A DNA stretch of 64,000 bases from Stenotrophomonas maltophilia (GTDB taxonomy: Bacteria; Pseudomonadota; Gammaproteobacteria; Xanthomonadales; Xanthomonadaceae), in NCBI GenBank assembly GCA_009912235.1, contig WNDS01000004.1, forward strand, positions 496,001 through 560,000, read 5' to 3'. The notes under the pieces are model-generated. The model was not told the DNA's origin. It saw only the letters and a program-made list of their open reading frames with translations, and searched no databases. Shown one piece after another: positions 53,637 to 62,328 of this stretch. Made by a program: the position numbers and the translations under genes. The stretch's first letter is position 1, and every line of letters begins with the position of its first letter.

Positions 53637-56600
53637 ATGAACGCACCCTCCTCTTCCCCTGCCGCCAGCGACGCTCCGCGTCCGGACGCGCTGCTGTCGC
53701 CGGAACTGCCGGCCTCCCCCACCCCGTTCCGCCAGGCCATTACCGATGCCTGGCTGAAGGACGAGGCCAGCCACGTGCGCGAGCTGCTGGCGCAGGCCCG
53801 CCTGCCCGCCGAGGAACAGGCCCGGGTGCAGGCGCTGGCCGCCGACCTGGTCGGCCGGGTGCGCGTCCGCGCCAAGGACCAGGGTGCGATCGAAGCCTTC
53901 ATGCGCCAGTACGACCTGGGCAGCGAGGAAGGCGTGCTGCTGATGTGCGTGGCCGAGGCGCTGCTGCGCATTCCCGACCAGGACACCGCCGACAAGCTGA
54001 TCCGCGACAAGCTGGCCGACGCCGACTGGGAAAAGCACCTGGGCGGCAGCGATTCGGTGCTGGTCAACGCCTCCACCTGGGGCCTGATGCTGACCGGCAA
54101 GCTGGTGCAGATGAACGACGCCACCCGCGCCGATGCGCCCAGCGCGTTCAAGCGCCTGGTCGGCCGCGTCGGTGAGCCGGTGGTGCGCCTGGTCGTGCGC
54201 CAGGCGATGAAGATCATGGGCCGCCAGTTCGTCATGGGCCGCACCATCAGCGAAGCGCTGTCGCGCTCGCACAAGGGCGACAGCGCCAGCTACCGCTATT
54301 CGTTCGACATGCTGGGCGAAGGCGCGCTGACCATGAAGGACGCGCTGCGCTACCTGGAAGACTACCGCCGCGCGATCCACGCCATCGGTGGCGACCACAA
54401 GGCCCGTGGCGGCCGCCCGGACGGCGACGTCAACAATGCGCCGGGCATCTCCATCAAGCTGTCGGCGCTGTACCCGCGCTACGAACACGCCAAGCGCGAA
54501 CGCGTGCTGCACGACTTGGTGCCGGGCGTGCTGGAACTGGCCCAGCTGGCCAAGAGCTACGGCATCGGCTGCACCATCGACGCCGAGGAAGCCGACCGCC
54601 TGGAACTGTCGCTGGACATCATCGAGCGCGTGTTCTCCGATGCCTCGCTGGCCGGCTGGGATGGCTTCGGCGTGGTCGTGCAGGCGTACCAGAAGCGTGC
54701 CCCGTACACCATCGACCACCTGGCCGACATGGCCCGCCGCAACGGCCGCCGCCTGCAGGTGCGCCTGGTCAAGGGCGCCTACTGGGACACCGAGATCAAG
54801 CGCGCGCAGATCGAAGGCTACCCGGGCTACCCGGTGTTCACCCGCAAGCAGAACACCGACGTGTCCTACCTGGCCTGTGCCAAGCGCCTGTTCGGCCATG
54901 CCGATGCGATCTACCCGATGTTCGCCACGCACAACGCGCACACCATTGCCGCCGTGCGCAGCATCGCCAAGGGCGGCGTGTACGAACACCAGAAGCTGCA
55001 TGGCATGGGCGATGACCTGTACGCCGAAGTGGTGCCGGCCGACCGCCTGGGGCTGCCGTGCCGCGTCTACGCACCGGTCGGTTCGCATGAAGACCTGCTG
55101 CCGTACCTGGTGCGCCGCCTGCTGGAAAACGGCGCCAACTCCAGCTTCGTCAACCGCATCACCGACGAGCGCGTGCCGATCACCGACCTGGTCCGCGACC
55201 CGGTCGAAATGGTTGCCGCGTTCGATTCGATCCCCCACCCGAAGATCCCGCTGCCGGTTGACCTGCTGCGCAGCCAGAACCACGACAGGAAGAACTCCAT
55301 GGGCGCCAACCTCGCCAACGACAACGAACTGCGCGCCCTGGCCGAGCAGCTCAACGCGGCGGTGCCCGCTTGGGGCAAGAGCGCATGGCAGTCCGCGCCG
55401 CTGGTGCCGGGTGCCACCCCGTCCGGCTCCGCGCTGCCGGTGACCAACCCGGCCGATACGCGCGATGTGGTCGGCCAGTGGCAGCCCGCCGATGCGGCCA
55501 CCGTGCAGAAGGCCCTGGCCAATGCCGTAGCCGCGCAGCCGGCCTGGAACCGCACCCCGGCCGCCAGCCGCGCCAGCATCCTGGAACACGCTGCTGACCA
55601 GCTCGAAGCGCGCCTGCCCGAGTTCATGGCGCTGTGCGTGAAGGAAGCCGGCAAGAGCCTGCCCGACAGCGTCGCCGAAGTGCGCGAAGCCGTCGATTTC
55701 CTGCGCTACTACGCCAAGCATGCGCGCGAGCAGTTCGGCCATGCCGAGAAGCTGCCCAGCCCGACCGGTGAATCCAACGAGCTGCAGCTGCACGGCCGCG
55801 GCGTGTTCGTCTGCATCAGCCCGTGGAACTTCCCGCTGGCGATCTTCCTGGGCCAGGTGGCCGCTGCACTGGCCGCCGGCAACAGCGTCATCGCCAAGCC
55901 GGCCGAGCAGACCAACCTGATCGGCTACTACGCGGTGAAGCTGCTGCACGACGCCGGCGTGCCGGCCGAGGTGGTGCAGTTCCTGCCGGGCGACGGCGCC
56001 ACCGTCGGTGCCGCACTGACCGCTGATGCGCGCGTGGCCGGCGTGGCCTTCACCGGCTCCACCGACACCGCCCGTGCGATCAACCGCGCGATGGCAGCCC
56101 GTGACGCCGCCATCGGCGTGCTGATTGCCGAGACCGGCGGCCAGAACGCCTTCATCGCCGACTCCTCGGCGCTGCCGGAGCAGCTGGTCAAGGACGCCAT
56201 CGGTTCGGCCTTCACCTCCGCCGGCCAGCGCTGCTCGGCCGCACGCGTGCTGTTCGTGCAGGACGACATCGCCGACAAGGTGATGACCATGCTGGCTGGT
56301 GCGATGAAGGAACTGAAGGTCGGCAACCCCGGCCTGCTGTCCACCGACGTCGGCCCGGTGATCGACGCCGACGCGCTGCAGATCCTGCACGACCATGCCG
56401 CCCGCATGGACCGCGAAGCCCGCCTGATCGCCGCCGCCGAACTGTCCACGGAAGCGGCCAACGGCACCTTCTTCGCACCGCGTGCGTACGAACTGAAGGA
56501 CCTGGGCCAGCTGCACAAGGAAATCTTCGGGCCGGTGCTGCACGTCATCCGCTGGAAAGGTGACCAGCTGGGCGCGGTGATCGACCAGATCAACACCACC

Positions 56601-56870
56601 GGCTACGGCCTGACCCTGGGCGTGCATTCGCGCATCGACGAGACCGTCGACCGCATTACCCAGGGCATCCAGGTCGGCAACGTCTACGTCAACCGCAACC
56701 AGATCGGTGCGGTGGTGGGCGTGCAGCCGTTCGGCGGCCAGGGCCTGTCCGGCACCGGCCCCAAGGCTGGCGGCCCGCACTACCTGCTGCGTTTTGCCAC
56801 CGAAAAGACGGTGACGGTGAACACCACCGCCGCCGGCGGCAATGCCTCGCTGCTGACGCTGGGCGACTGA
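53637..56870 (+). CDS. putA: Bifunctional proline dehydrogenase / L-glutamate gamma-semialdehyde dehydrogenase
   Basis: The protein of about 1077 residues oxidises proline to glutamate in two steps. The proline dehydrogenase barrel has RLVKGAYWDTEIKRAQ, DAEEADRLELSLDIIE and RLPC-like LGLPCRVYAPVG; the aldehyde dehydrogenase part has ISPWNFPLAIFLGQVAAALA, VIAKPAEQTNLI, AETGGQNAFIADSSAL and SAGQRCSAARVLFVQ with the catalytic Cys. The ribbon-helix-helix DNA-binding domain of E. coli PutA is absent, so this is a short, non-repressor type. I use ATG 53637 (MNAPSSSPAASDAP); upstream ATGs at 53586 and 53598 add up to 17 residues and the latter has GGGG upstream. An aldehyde-dehydrogenase tail ends at 56870. 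Confidence 0.96.
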   Translation: MNAPSSSPAASDAPRPDALLSPELPASPTPFRQAITDAWLKDEASHVRELLAQARLPAEEQARVQALAADLVGRVRVRAKDQGAIEAFMRQYDLGSEEGVLLMCVAEALLRIPDQDTADKLIRDKLADADWEKHLGGSDSVLVNASTWGLMLTGKLVQMNDATRADAPSAFKRLVGRVGEPVVRLVVRQAMKIMGRQFVMGRTISEALSRSHKGDSASYRYSFDMLGEGALTMKDALRYLEDYRRAIHAIGGDHKARGGRPDGDVNNAPGISIKLSALYPRYEHAKRERVLHDLVPGVLELAQLAKSYGIGCTIDAEEADRLELSLDIIERVFSDASLAGWDGFGVVVQAYQKRAPYTIDHLADMARRNGRRLQVRLVKGAYWDTEIKRAQIEGYPGYPVFTRKQNTDVSYLACAKRLFGHADAIYPMFATHNAHTIAAVRSIAKGGVYEHQKLHGMGDDLYAEVVPADRLGLPCRVYAPVGSHEDLLPYLVRRLLENGANSSFVNRITDERVPITDLVRDPVEMVAAFDSIPHPKIPLPVDLLRSQNHDRKNSMGANLANDNELRALAEQLNAAVPAWGKSAWQSAPLVPGATPSGSALPVTNPADTRDVVGQWQPADAATVQKALANAVAAQPAWNRTPAASRASILEHAADQLEARLPEFMALCVKEAGKSLPDSVAEVREAVDFLRYYAKHAREQFGHAEKLPSPTGESNELQLHGRGVFVCISPWNFPLAIFLGQVAAALAAGNSVIAKPAEQTNLIGYYAVKLLHDAGVPAEVVQFLPGDGATVGAALTADARVAGVAFTGSTDTARAINRAMAARDAAIGVLIAETGGQNAFIADSSALPEQLVKDAIGSAFTSAGQRCSAARVLFVQDDIADKVMTMLAGAMKELKVGNPGLLSTDVGPVIDADALQILHDHAARMDREARLIAAAELSTEAANGTFFAPRAYELKDLGQLHKEIFGPVLHVIRWKGDQLGAVIDQINTTGYGLTLGVHSRIDETVDRITQGIQVGNVYVNRNQIGAVVGVQPFGGQGLSGTGPKAGGPHYLLRFATEKTVTVNTTAAGGNASLLTLGD

Positions 56871-56901
56871 ACAACCCTTCCACGGTTGCTGTAGCTGCAT
56901 G

Positions 56902-56931
56902 AAAAACCCCGCGAAAGCGGGGTTTTTTTTT
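56902..56931. terminator. Bidirectional terminator between putA and pnuC
   Basis: The stem AACCCCGC/GCGGGGTT with a GAAA loop has eight or more T residues after it on the plus strand and a run of five T on the minus strand. Confidence 0.93.
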
Positions 56932-56964
56932 ACCGGTGCTGCCGGCCGGGAGCCGGCGCGTGGC

Positions 56965-57546
56965 TCAGCGCGCCTCGCTGCGCATCAGCGTGCGCCAGTG
57001 CCGCAGTGCCACCAGCGCGTTAATCCAGAAGCCGATGTAGAGGATCGAGGTCAGGTGCAGGCCACGGCTGTAGTACAGCGGTACCGCGATGCTGTTCACC
57101 AGCAGCCACACCCACCACGATTCCAGCTTGCGCCGCATCATCAGGATCTGCGCGATCATGCTCAGCAGCAGCACCGCTGAATCCACGTACGGTGCATAGG
57201 CATGGGTAAGCCAGGTCAGCATCCAGCCGTAGCCAGACGTTGCCAGCAGCGCCAGCGGCAGCAGCCACAGCCACGCCCGCGCCGGCAGCCGGGTGATCGG
57301 CAGCGGCGCGCCGCGGTCACCGCGCAGCCACTGCCACCAGCCGAACACGCTGAGGGTGATGAAGAAGAACTGCAGCACCATGTCCGCATACAGGTGCGAA
57401 CGCTCGAACACCGCGGCAAACAGCGCACAGCCCACGATGCCCAGCCACCAGGTGTGCACGTTGTTGCGGCCGGCCAGCAGGATCGAGCCGGCCACGGCGA
57501 TGTTGGCGACCAGCTCCAGCTGGAATGCAGGGTCGGACAGGTTCAT
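56965..57546 (-). CDS. pnuC: Nicotinamide riboside transporter PnuC
   Basis: The 193-residue, seven-helix transporter imports nicotinamide riboside for NAD synthesis. Characteristic parts are NIAVAGSILLAGRNNVHTWW, WLGIVGCALFAAVFERSHLY, ADMVLQFFFITLSVFGWWQW and RKLESWWVWLLVNSIAVPLY with the WWVW and NSIAVPLYY motifs. The ATG at 57546 is the first Met. It converges on putA. No NAD-synthesis kinase is adjacent; regulation is not visible. Confidence 0.93.
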   Translation of the reverse strand: MNLSDPAFQLELVANIAVAGSILLAGRNNVHTWWLGIVGCALFAAVFERSHLYADMVLQFFFITLSVFGWWQWLRGDRGAPLPITRLPARAWLWLLPLALLATSGYGWMLTWLTHAYAPYVDSAVLLLSMIAQILMMRRKLESWWVWLLVNSIAVPLYYSRGLHLTSILYIGFWINALVALRHWRTLMRSEAR

Positions 57547-57602
57547 GGCCTATTGTCGCCGGTACCGCACGCGCGGGCCACGCCCGTGCGGTCCGGTCGC
57601 CC

Positions 57603-58250
57603 TCACTCGCTGGCGATGCTGTCGATCTCGTCGCTGAACAGCCGGCTGTCACTGCTGTAGCGCTCGAAGCGGATGCGGCCGAAGCCCGGCGCGTACCACG
57701 CTTCCAGACGGCCATCCTCGACCGCTGCGCGCAGGTGGCAGGTGTCCTTGAACACGCGCGGCACGTTGTCGATCTCGGTCTCCAGGTCCTGGATACCGAC
57801 GAAGGTGTAGTCGCTGAAACCGTCCTAGTCCAGTTCCGACTCGGTGCCCTCGCCATGGTGGATGCGCGAGCCCTTGCCGGTCACCGTGAAGCGCTGGCCG
57901 GGCGTGGCCGTGGCCGGGAACGTGGGGGCCGGGTCGTAGTGGTCGGTCATCATCGGCTCGCTGCCCTCGGCGCCCCAGGCGGCCATGCCGTAATGCACGG
58001 TGCCCAGCAGGCGGCGGCCGCTGATGTCATACAGGTTGGCCTTGGTCAGTCCGGCACCGGAGGTCACCACCGCCAGCGCCGGCGTGTCGCCGAACGTGGC
58101 CGGGGTGATCTGCGTGCTCTCGTTGCCGGCCGACCACGACACGGCAGGGTCGAGACGGAAGCAGGTGGCGAAGTCGGCCGCGGCGAAGGCAGGGGTGGCC
58201 ACGCTGGCCAGGGTCGCCGCGAACAACGCACGGCGGAGAACAATCGACAT
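57603..58250 (-). pseudogene. Secreted protein of unknown function with an internal amber codon
   Basis: A signal peptide (MSIVLRRALFAATLASVATP, cleavage near AFAAADF) is followed by a mature protein with CFRLDPAVSWSAGNESTQIT, YDISGRRLLGTVHYGMAAWG, and TPGQRFTVTGKGSRIHHGEG. At codon 142 (57825-57827) the frame shows TAG in ESELD*DGFSDYTFVGIQDL, then continues for 73 more codons (ending RLFSDEIDSIASE) to a TGA. The Trp codon TGG fits the gap best. The full protein would be about 215 residues. The family is not recognised. Confidence 0.75.
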
Positions 58251-58347
58251 GTAGAGCTCCTTGTCGTGAATAACACCGGTGTCGGCCACGCGGGCAGCGC
58301 GCGATTGAAGCCTCTCCCGGCCACGCCGGTGCCCTGCCCCACACGCA

Positions 58348-58373
58348 GAAGGCCCCGCTTGCGCGGGGCCTTC
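58348..58373 (-). terminator. Terminator of the fadL gene
   Basis: An 11-bp perfect stem GAAGGCCCCGC/GCGGGGCCTTC with a 4-base loop lies 27 bases past the fadL stop codon. The T run is weak. Confidence 0.65.
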
Positions 58374-58399
58374 CGTTTCAACTCAGGTGATGCGTTGGA

Positions 58400-59743
58400 T
58401 CAGAACTTGTACTGGAACGACGCGGCCAGCACGTCGCCACGCACCTTGTACTTGCCATTCAGGGTGTTGCCCTGGTTGGTGGTGCTCGGCTTGATGATCA
58501 CGTTCGGATCGCTGGTGAACAGGTGGGTGTAACCGATGTTCCACTCGGTGTTCTGCGACGGGGTCCAGCCCACGCCCAGCGACAGCCACTTGCGGCTGGT
58601 GTCCGGCACGCGCACGTCACGGTGGGCGTCGGTGGTCGGGGTCTGGTCGATGGCCACACCGCCACGCAGGGTCACGGTGTCGCTCAGCTTGAAGTCGGTA
58701 CCCAGCGACACGAAGGTGGTGTCGCGGTAACCGAACTCCAGCACCGAATCCGGCTGCGAGGAGGCGTAGTCGATGGTGACCTTGTCGAACGCGGTCTTCC
58801 AGGCGGTGCGGGTGACATCACCCATCACGGTCCAGCGATCGTTGATCTTGTGGGTCACGCTGAAGGTGGCCGAGGCCGGCATCGTCACCGTGGCCTTGCC
58901 GCTGGTGCTGATGAAGTTGCCCGGCTGCACCTGTGCCAGCACGGAAGCGGCCTGGCCCGGCACCACGAAGGTGGCGTCACCACCGGTGATCTTGTGGGTG
59001 ACCTTGGAGCGGTAGCTGATACCGATGTGGGTGTTTTCGTCCGGGCTGAACAGGCCGCCGACGGTGTAACCCACGGCGTTGTTGTCGCCTTCCACGGTGA
59101 GCTTGCCGTCGTGGCTGCCCGGGCGGAAGATCGGCAGACGGGTCGGCAGCAGTGCGGTGCCGAAGTCGATGTTGTTGCTCAGCTCGATGGTCAGGTGTTC
59201 AACGAACACCGACGCGCCGAAGGACACGTACGGGTTGACGTCATACGAGGCGGCGAAGCCCAGGTCGATGGCCTTCAGGTCGGTCTTCAGGCCGCTGTAA
59301 CGGCCAACCCAACCATTGTCGTACTCGGTCTTGAAACCGAACGGCGCGGTCAGCGAGATGCCGAAGTGAGCCTTCTCACCGATCGGGGTGTGGAAGTACA
59401 CCGCCGGGACCAGGGCGATCATGCCGGCGTCGCCGTCGTTGCCGCCGGTGGCCGGGGTGCCTGCTGGGGTACGGCCGGTGCCCTTGAACTTGGCGCCGAA
59501 GCTGATGGCGCTGATGTCACCCTGCAGCATGCGGCCGTCGAGCTGGCGCATGCCGGCCGGGTTCACCGCGATGATGGAGGCGTCGCCCTCGGCGCTGCCC
59601 GAACCGGCGAAGGCACGGCCCAGGCCCTTGGCGCTGTTTTCCTTCAGCTGGAAGGCTGCGGCGTTGGCGTCGGCCGCAGCCAGGGTGCCGGCAACGCCGA
59701 CAGCCAGCAGGGTGAGGCGTGCAATGGTGGAAGCGTTCTGCAT
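58400..59743 (-). CDS. fadL: Outer-membrane long-chain fatty acid transporter, FadL family
   Basis: The 447-residue protein has a signal peptide (cleaved near ANAAAF, about residue 29) and a FadL-type beta-barrel with an N-terminal hatch: AFQLKENSAKGLGRAFAGSG, SIIAVNPAGMRQLDGRMLQG, IALVPAVYFHTPIGEKAHFG, LTAPFGFKTEYDNGWVGRYS and, near the end, FRGGVAIDQTP-like LRGGVAIDQTPTTDAHRDVR. It ends SFQYKF, with the terminal Phe of outer-membrane barrels. It imports fatty acids and other hydrophobic compounds. The ATG at 59743 has GGAG upstream. It is divergent from the rhomboid gene, with an inverted repeat in between. Confidence 0.94.
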   Translation of the reverse strand: MQNASTIARLTLLAVGVAGTLAAADANAAAFQLKENSAKGLGRAFAGSGSAEGDASIIAVNPAGMRQLDGRMLQGDISAISFGAKFKGTGRTPAGTPATGGNDGDAGMIALVPAVYFHTPIGEKAHFGISLTAPFGFKTEYDNGWVGRYSGLKTDLKAIDLGFAASYDVNPYVSFGASVFVEHLTIELSNNIDFGTALLPTRLPIFRPGSHDGKLTVEGDNNAVGYTVGGLFSPDENTHIGISYRSKVTHKITGGDATFVVPGQAASVLAQVQPGNFISTSGKATVTMPASATFSVTHKINDRWTVMGDVTRTAWKTAFDKVTIDYASSQPDSVLEFGYRDTTFVSLGTDFKLSDTVTLRGGVAIDQTPTTDAHRDVRVPDTSRKWLSLGVGWTPSQNTEWNIGYTHLFTSDPNVIIKPSTTNQGNTLNGKYKVRGDVLAASFQYKF

Positions 59744-59869
59744 CGTTTTTCTCTCCGGAAAGCGGTGATGGTGCTCTGCGTGCGCCTGCGAACCACCCGG
59801 CCTGGGGCCTTGCGGGACGCGCCGGAATCCCCTCCCGACATACGACGCCATATGCGAGTATTACCCAGA

Positions 59870-59892
59870 GCTGTTAATGAAACAATAACAGC
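59870..59892. promoter_or_regulatory. Inverted repeat between fadL and the rhomboid gene
   Basis: GCTGTTA (59870-59876) and TAACAGC (59886-59892) are separated by 9 bases, 127 bp before the fadL start codon. It may bind a TetR- or GntR-type regulator; no such gene is in the window. Confidence 0.4.
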
Positions 59893-59963
59893 AGAGCGGG
59901 TTTCAGCGCTTGAAAGCTCAACACGACACAGACCGTCGGTCCCGGTCGCGCTAGGCTAGCGGC

Positions 59964-60656
59964 ATGTTCGTTTCCCTCCCTTCCCGCCGCAAGGCGACGC
60001 TGCGCTGGGCCACGCCGCTGCTGTTCGCTGCGGTCTAGCTGGCCTTCGTGTGGTCGATCTCGCGGCCCGACGATGCGCGCAGCAGCCTGTGGCTGGACTG
60101 GGGTGCGCTGTCCGCCGGCCTGACCCATCCCAGCGACTGGTGGGAAACCCTCAAGGACGGCAGCGTGCTGCGGCTGTTCACCGCGCTGTTCCTGCACGCG
60201 GACTGGTCGCACCTGCTGGGCAACCTGGTGTTCCTGCTGATCTTCGGGCTGCCGGCCGAGCGCGTGCTGGGCCCGTGGCGGCTGATGCTGCTGTTCCTGG
60301 TGGGCGGTGCGGTGTCCAACCTGGCCGCGATCTACACCATGGGCAGCCCGGACCAGATCATCATCGGCGCCAGCGGCGCGGTGTCGGCACTGATCGGCGC
60401 CTACCTGGCACTGTTCCCCGGCGCGCGGCTGGGCGTGGTGATCCCGCTGGGGCTGTTCCTGGAATTCGTCCGCGCCCCGGTCTACCTGCTCATCGGCGTC
60501 TGGGCCGGACTGCAGGTGGTGTTCGCCTACATCGGCCCAAGCTTCGGCATGGTGGCCTGGTGGGCGCACATTGCCGGCTTCGTGTTCGGCGTGGCCTATG
60601 GCGTCTACGTCCGCGCGGCGATCGCCCGGCGGCTGCGCAAGCGGCACGGGTTCTGA
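59964..60656 (+). pseudogene. Rhomboid-family intramembrane serine protease with an internal amber codon
   Basis: The frame starts MFVSLPSRRKATLRWATPLL and meets TAG at 60036-60038 (FAAV*LAFVWSIS), then continues to a normal stop at 60656, 230 residues in all. Trp (TGG) fits the gap. Active-site elements are intact: LHADWSHLLGNLVFLLIFGL (Asn), IIIGASGAVSALIGAYLALF with the Ser in GASG, and MVAWWAHIAGFVFGVAYGVY with the catalytic His. Rhomboids cut membrane proteins within the bilayer. The stop codon is early, so an internal start at the GTG of 60048 could still make a nearly complete protein. Confidence 0.85.
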
Positions 60657-60748
60657 CAACCCCCCATCATTGATGCGCGCTGCGTTGCGTTGGCCGCGTC
60701 GGCGTCCGGACTGGCACCATGTTCGCCGGGCATGGCCCGGCGCTACCG

Positions 60749-62221
60749 TCAGGGCTTGACCGGCTCTGGCTTCGGCTCCGGCTTCGGAGCGGGCTTGGGC
60801 TCGACCTTCGGCGCAGGCGTGGCATCGGGCTTCGGCTCGGCGGCGGCCGCCGCCGGCTTCTTTGCCGCCTTGGCGGCTTCGGCCTTGGCCGCTTCCGCCT
60901 TCAACCGCGCTGCCACCGAACCGGGGTTCTTCAGCTCGGCCAGCGCATCGTTGATCGGGCCATCGCCGGACAGCACGGCACCGGCGTGGTAGCCCTCGGC
61001 GCCTTCGTCATCGCCCTGCAGGTGGCCCGGCAGGGTTGCTTCGCTGTAGTCACTCAGGCTGGCCGGCAGGTCATCGTCGGCGTTGCCCGGCGCCGGCTTC
61101 AGTTCCACGTCCGGCACGATGCCGGTGGCCTGGATCGACTTGCCGCTGGGCGTGTAATAGCGCGCGGTGGTCAGCTTCACCGAATCACCGTTGTCCAGCG
61201 GCAGCGCGGTCTGCACCGAGCCCTTGCCGAAGGTGCGGCTGCCGACCACACGTGCGCGCTTGTTGTCGCGCAGCGCACCGGCCAGCACTTCCGAGGCACT
61301 GGCCGAACCGGCGTCGGCCAGCACCACCACCGGCGCGCCCTTCAGCAGGTCGCCCGGGGTGGCATCGAAGCGCGTATCGGAAATGCTGATGCGGCCGCGC
61401 GTGCTGACGATGTTGCCCTTGTCGAGCAGGTCGTCGGCCACCTGTACCGCTGCGGTCAGCAGACCACCGGGGTTGCTGCGCAGGTCCAGCACCAAGCCCT
61501 TGAGCTGGCCGCCGGCCTGCTTCTGCAGCTGCTGCACATACTTCTGGAAATCGGCACCGGTATCGGCCTGGAAGGTGCTCAGGCGGATGTAGCCGTAGCC
61601 CGGCTCCAGCATGCGGCTGCGCACGCTGGTCACGCGGATCGTCTGCCGGGTCAGCGAGACATCGAACGGCTTGTCGCGGCCGGTGCGCACGATGGTCAGC
61701 ACCACCTTGCTGCCGGCTTCGCCACGCAGCGGTTCACTGGCATCGATGGCGCTGATCGGGTTGCCGTCGATGGCGATGATCAGGTCACCGGCCAGGATGC
61801 CGGCCTTGGCCGCCGGGGTGTCGTCGATCGGCGAGATCACCTTCAGGCTGCTGTTGTCCGGCTGCTGCTGCAGCTCCACACCGATGCCCTCGTAGGCACC
61901 GTTGGCCTGTTCGTCGAAGGCCTGCGCGTCTTCCTTGTTGAAGTAGGTGCTGTGCGGGTCCAGGTCCAGCAGCAGGCCACGCACGGCCGACTGCATCAGC
62001 TTGTCATCGTTGACCGGGTCCACGTAGGCCGCACGCACGGCGTTGTAGACCGCCACGAAGCGCCGGATGTCCTCCAGCGGCACCTTCGAGGTGACCGCCT
62101 CCTCCGTGCTGGCCGTCTGCCCACTGGTGGGCGCGGGGGGCGCGGCCGGCGCAGTCTGCTGCGCCCAGGACAGCGCCGGCAGCAGGGCCAGCAAGAGGGT
62201 GGCGGTTCGGGCTACGCGCAT
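60749..62221 (-). CDS. ctpA: Carboxy-terminal processing protease, S41 family
   Basis: The 490-residue periplasmic protease has a signal peptide (cleaved near SWAQQ), an N-terminal helix region (PLEDIRRFVAVYNAVRAAYV), a PDZ domain (EGIGVELQQQ, SPIDDTPAAKAGILAGDLI) and an S41 catalytic domain with the Ser in VLADAGSASASEVLAGAL and the Lys in SRTFGKGSVQTALPL. The last 70 residues are Ala/Lys/Pro-rich (KPEPKPEPVKP), an odd low-complexity tail. Such proteases trim or degrade periplasmic proteins. It lies 107 bp downstream of envC on the same strand, a common pairing. Confidence 0.93.
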   Translation of the reverse strand: MRVARTATLLLALLPALSWAQQTAPAAPPAPTSGQTASTEEAVTSKVPLEDIRRFVAVYNAVRAAYVDPVNDDKLMQSAVRGLLLDLDPHSTYFNKEDAQAFDEQANGAYEGIGVELQQQPDNSSLKVISPIDDTPAAKAGILAGDLIIAIDGNPISAIDASEPLRGEAGSKVVLTIVRTGRDKPFDVSLTRQTIRVTSVRSRMLEPGYGYIRLSTFQADTGADFQKYVQQLQKQAGGQLKGLVLDLRSNPGGLLTAAVQVADDLLDKGNIVSTRGRISISDTRFDATPGDLLKGAPVVVLADAGSASASEVLAGALRDNKRARVVGSRTFGKGSVQTALPLDNGDSVKLTTARYYTPSGKSIQATGIVPDVELKPAPGNADDDLPASLSDYSEATLPGHLQGDDEGAEGYHAGAVLSGDGPINDALAELKNPGSVAARLKAEAAKAEAAKAAKKPAAAAAEPKPDATPAPKVEPKPAPKPEPKPEPVKP

Positions 62222-62328
62222 GAAGCACTCCTGTCGACGTTGGCGATCACGCCGTGGGGCGTGTCGCGATTATGCGCGAATCGACGGTAAATTCCCGTTG
62301 AACCCGGTGCCCCTGCGGCGCGCGGGGT

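Noticed and set aside
53559..56900. Open minus-strand frame of 1113 codons
   Set aside because: Antisense shadow of putA; high-GC genomes often leave such frames open.
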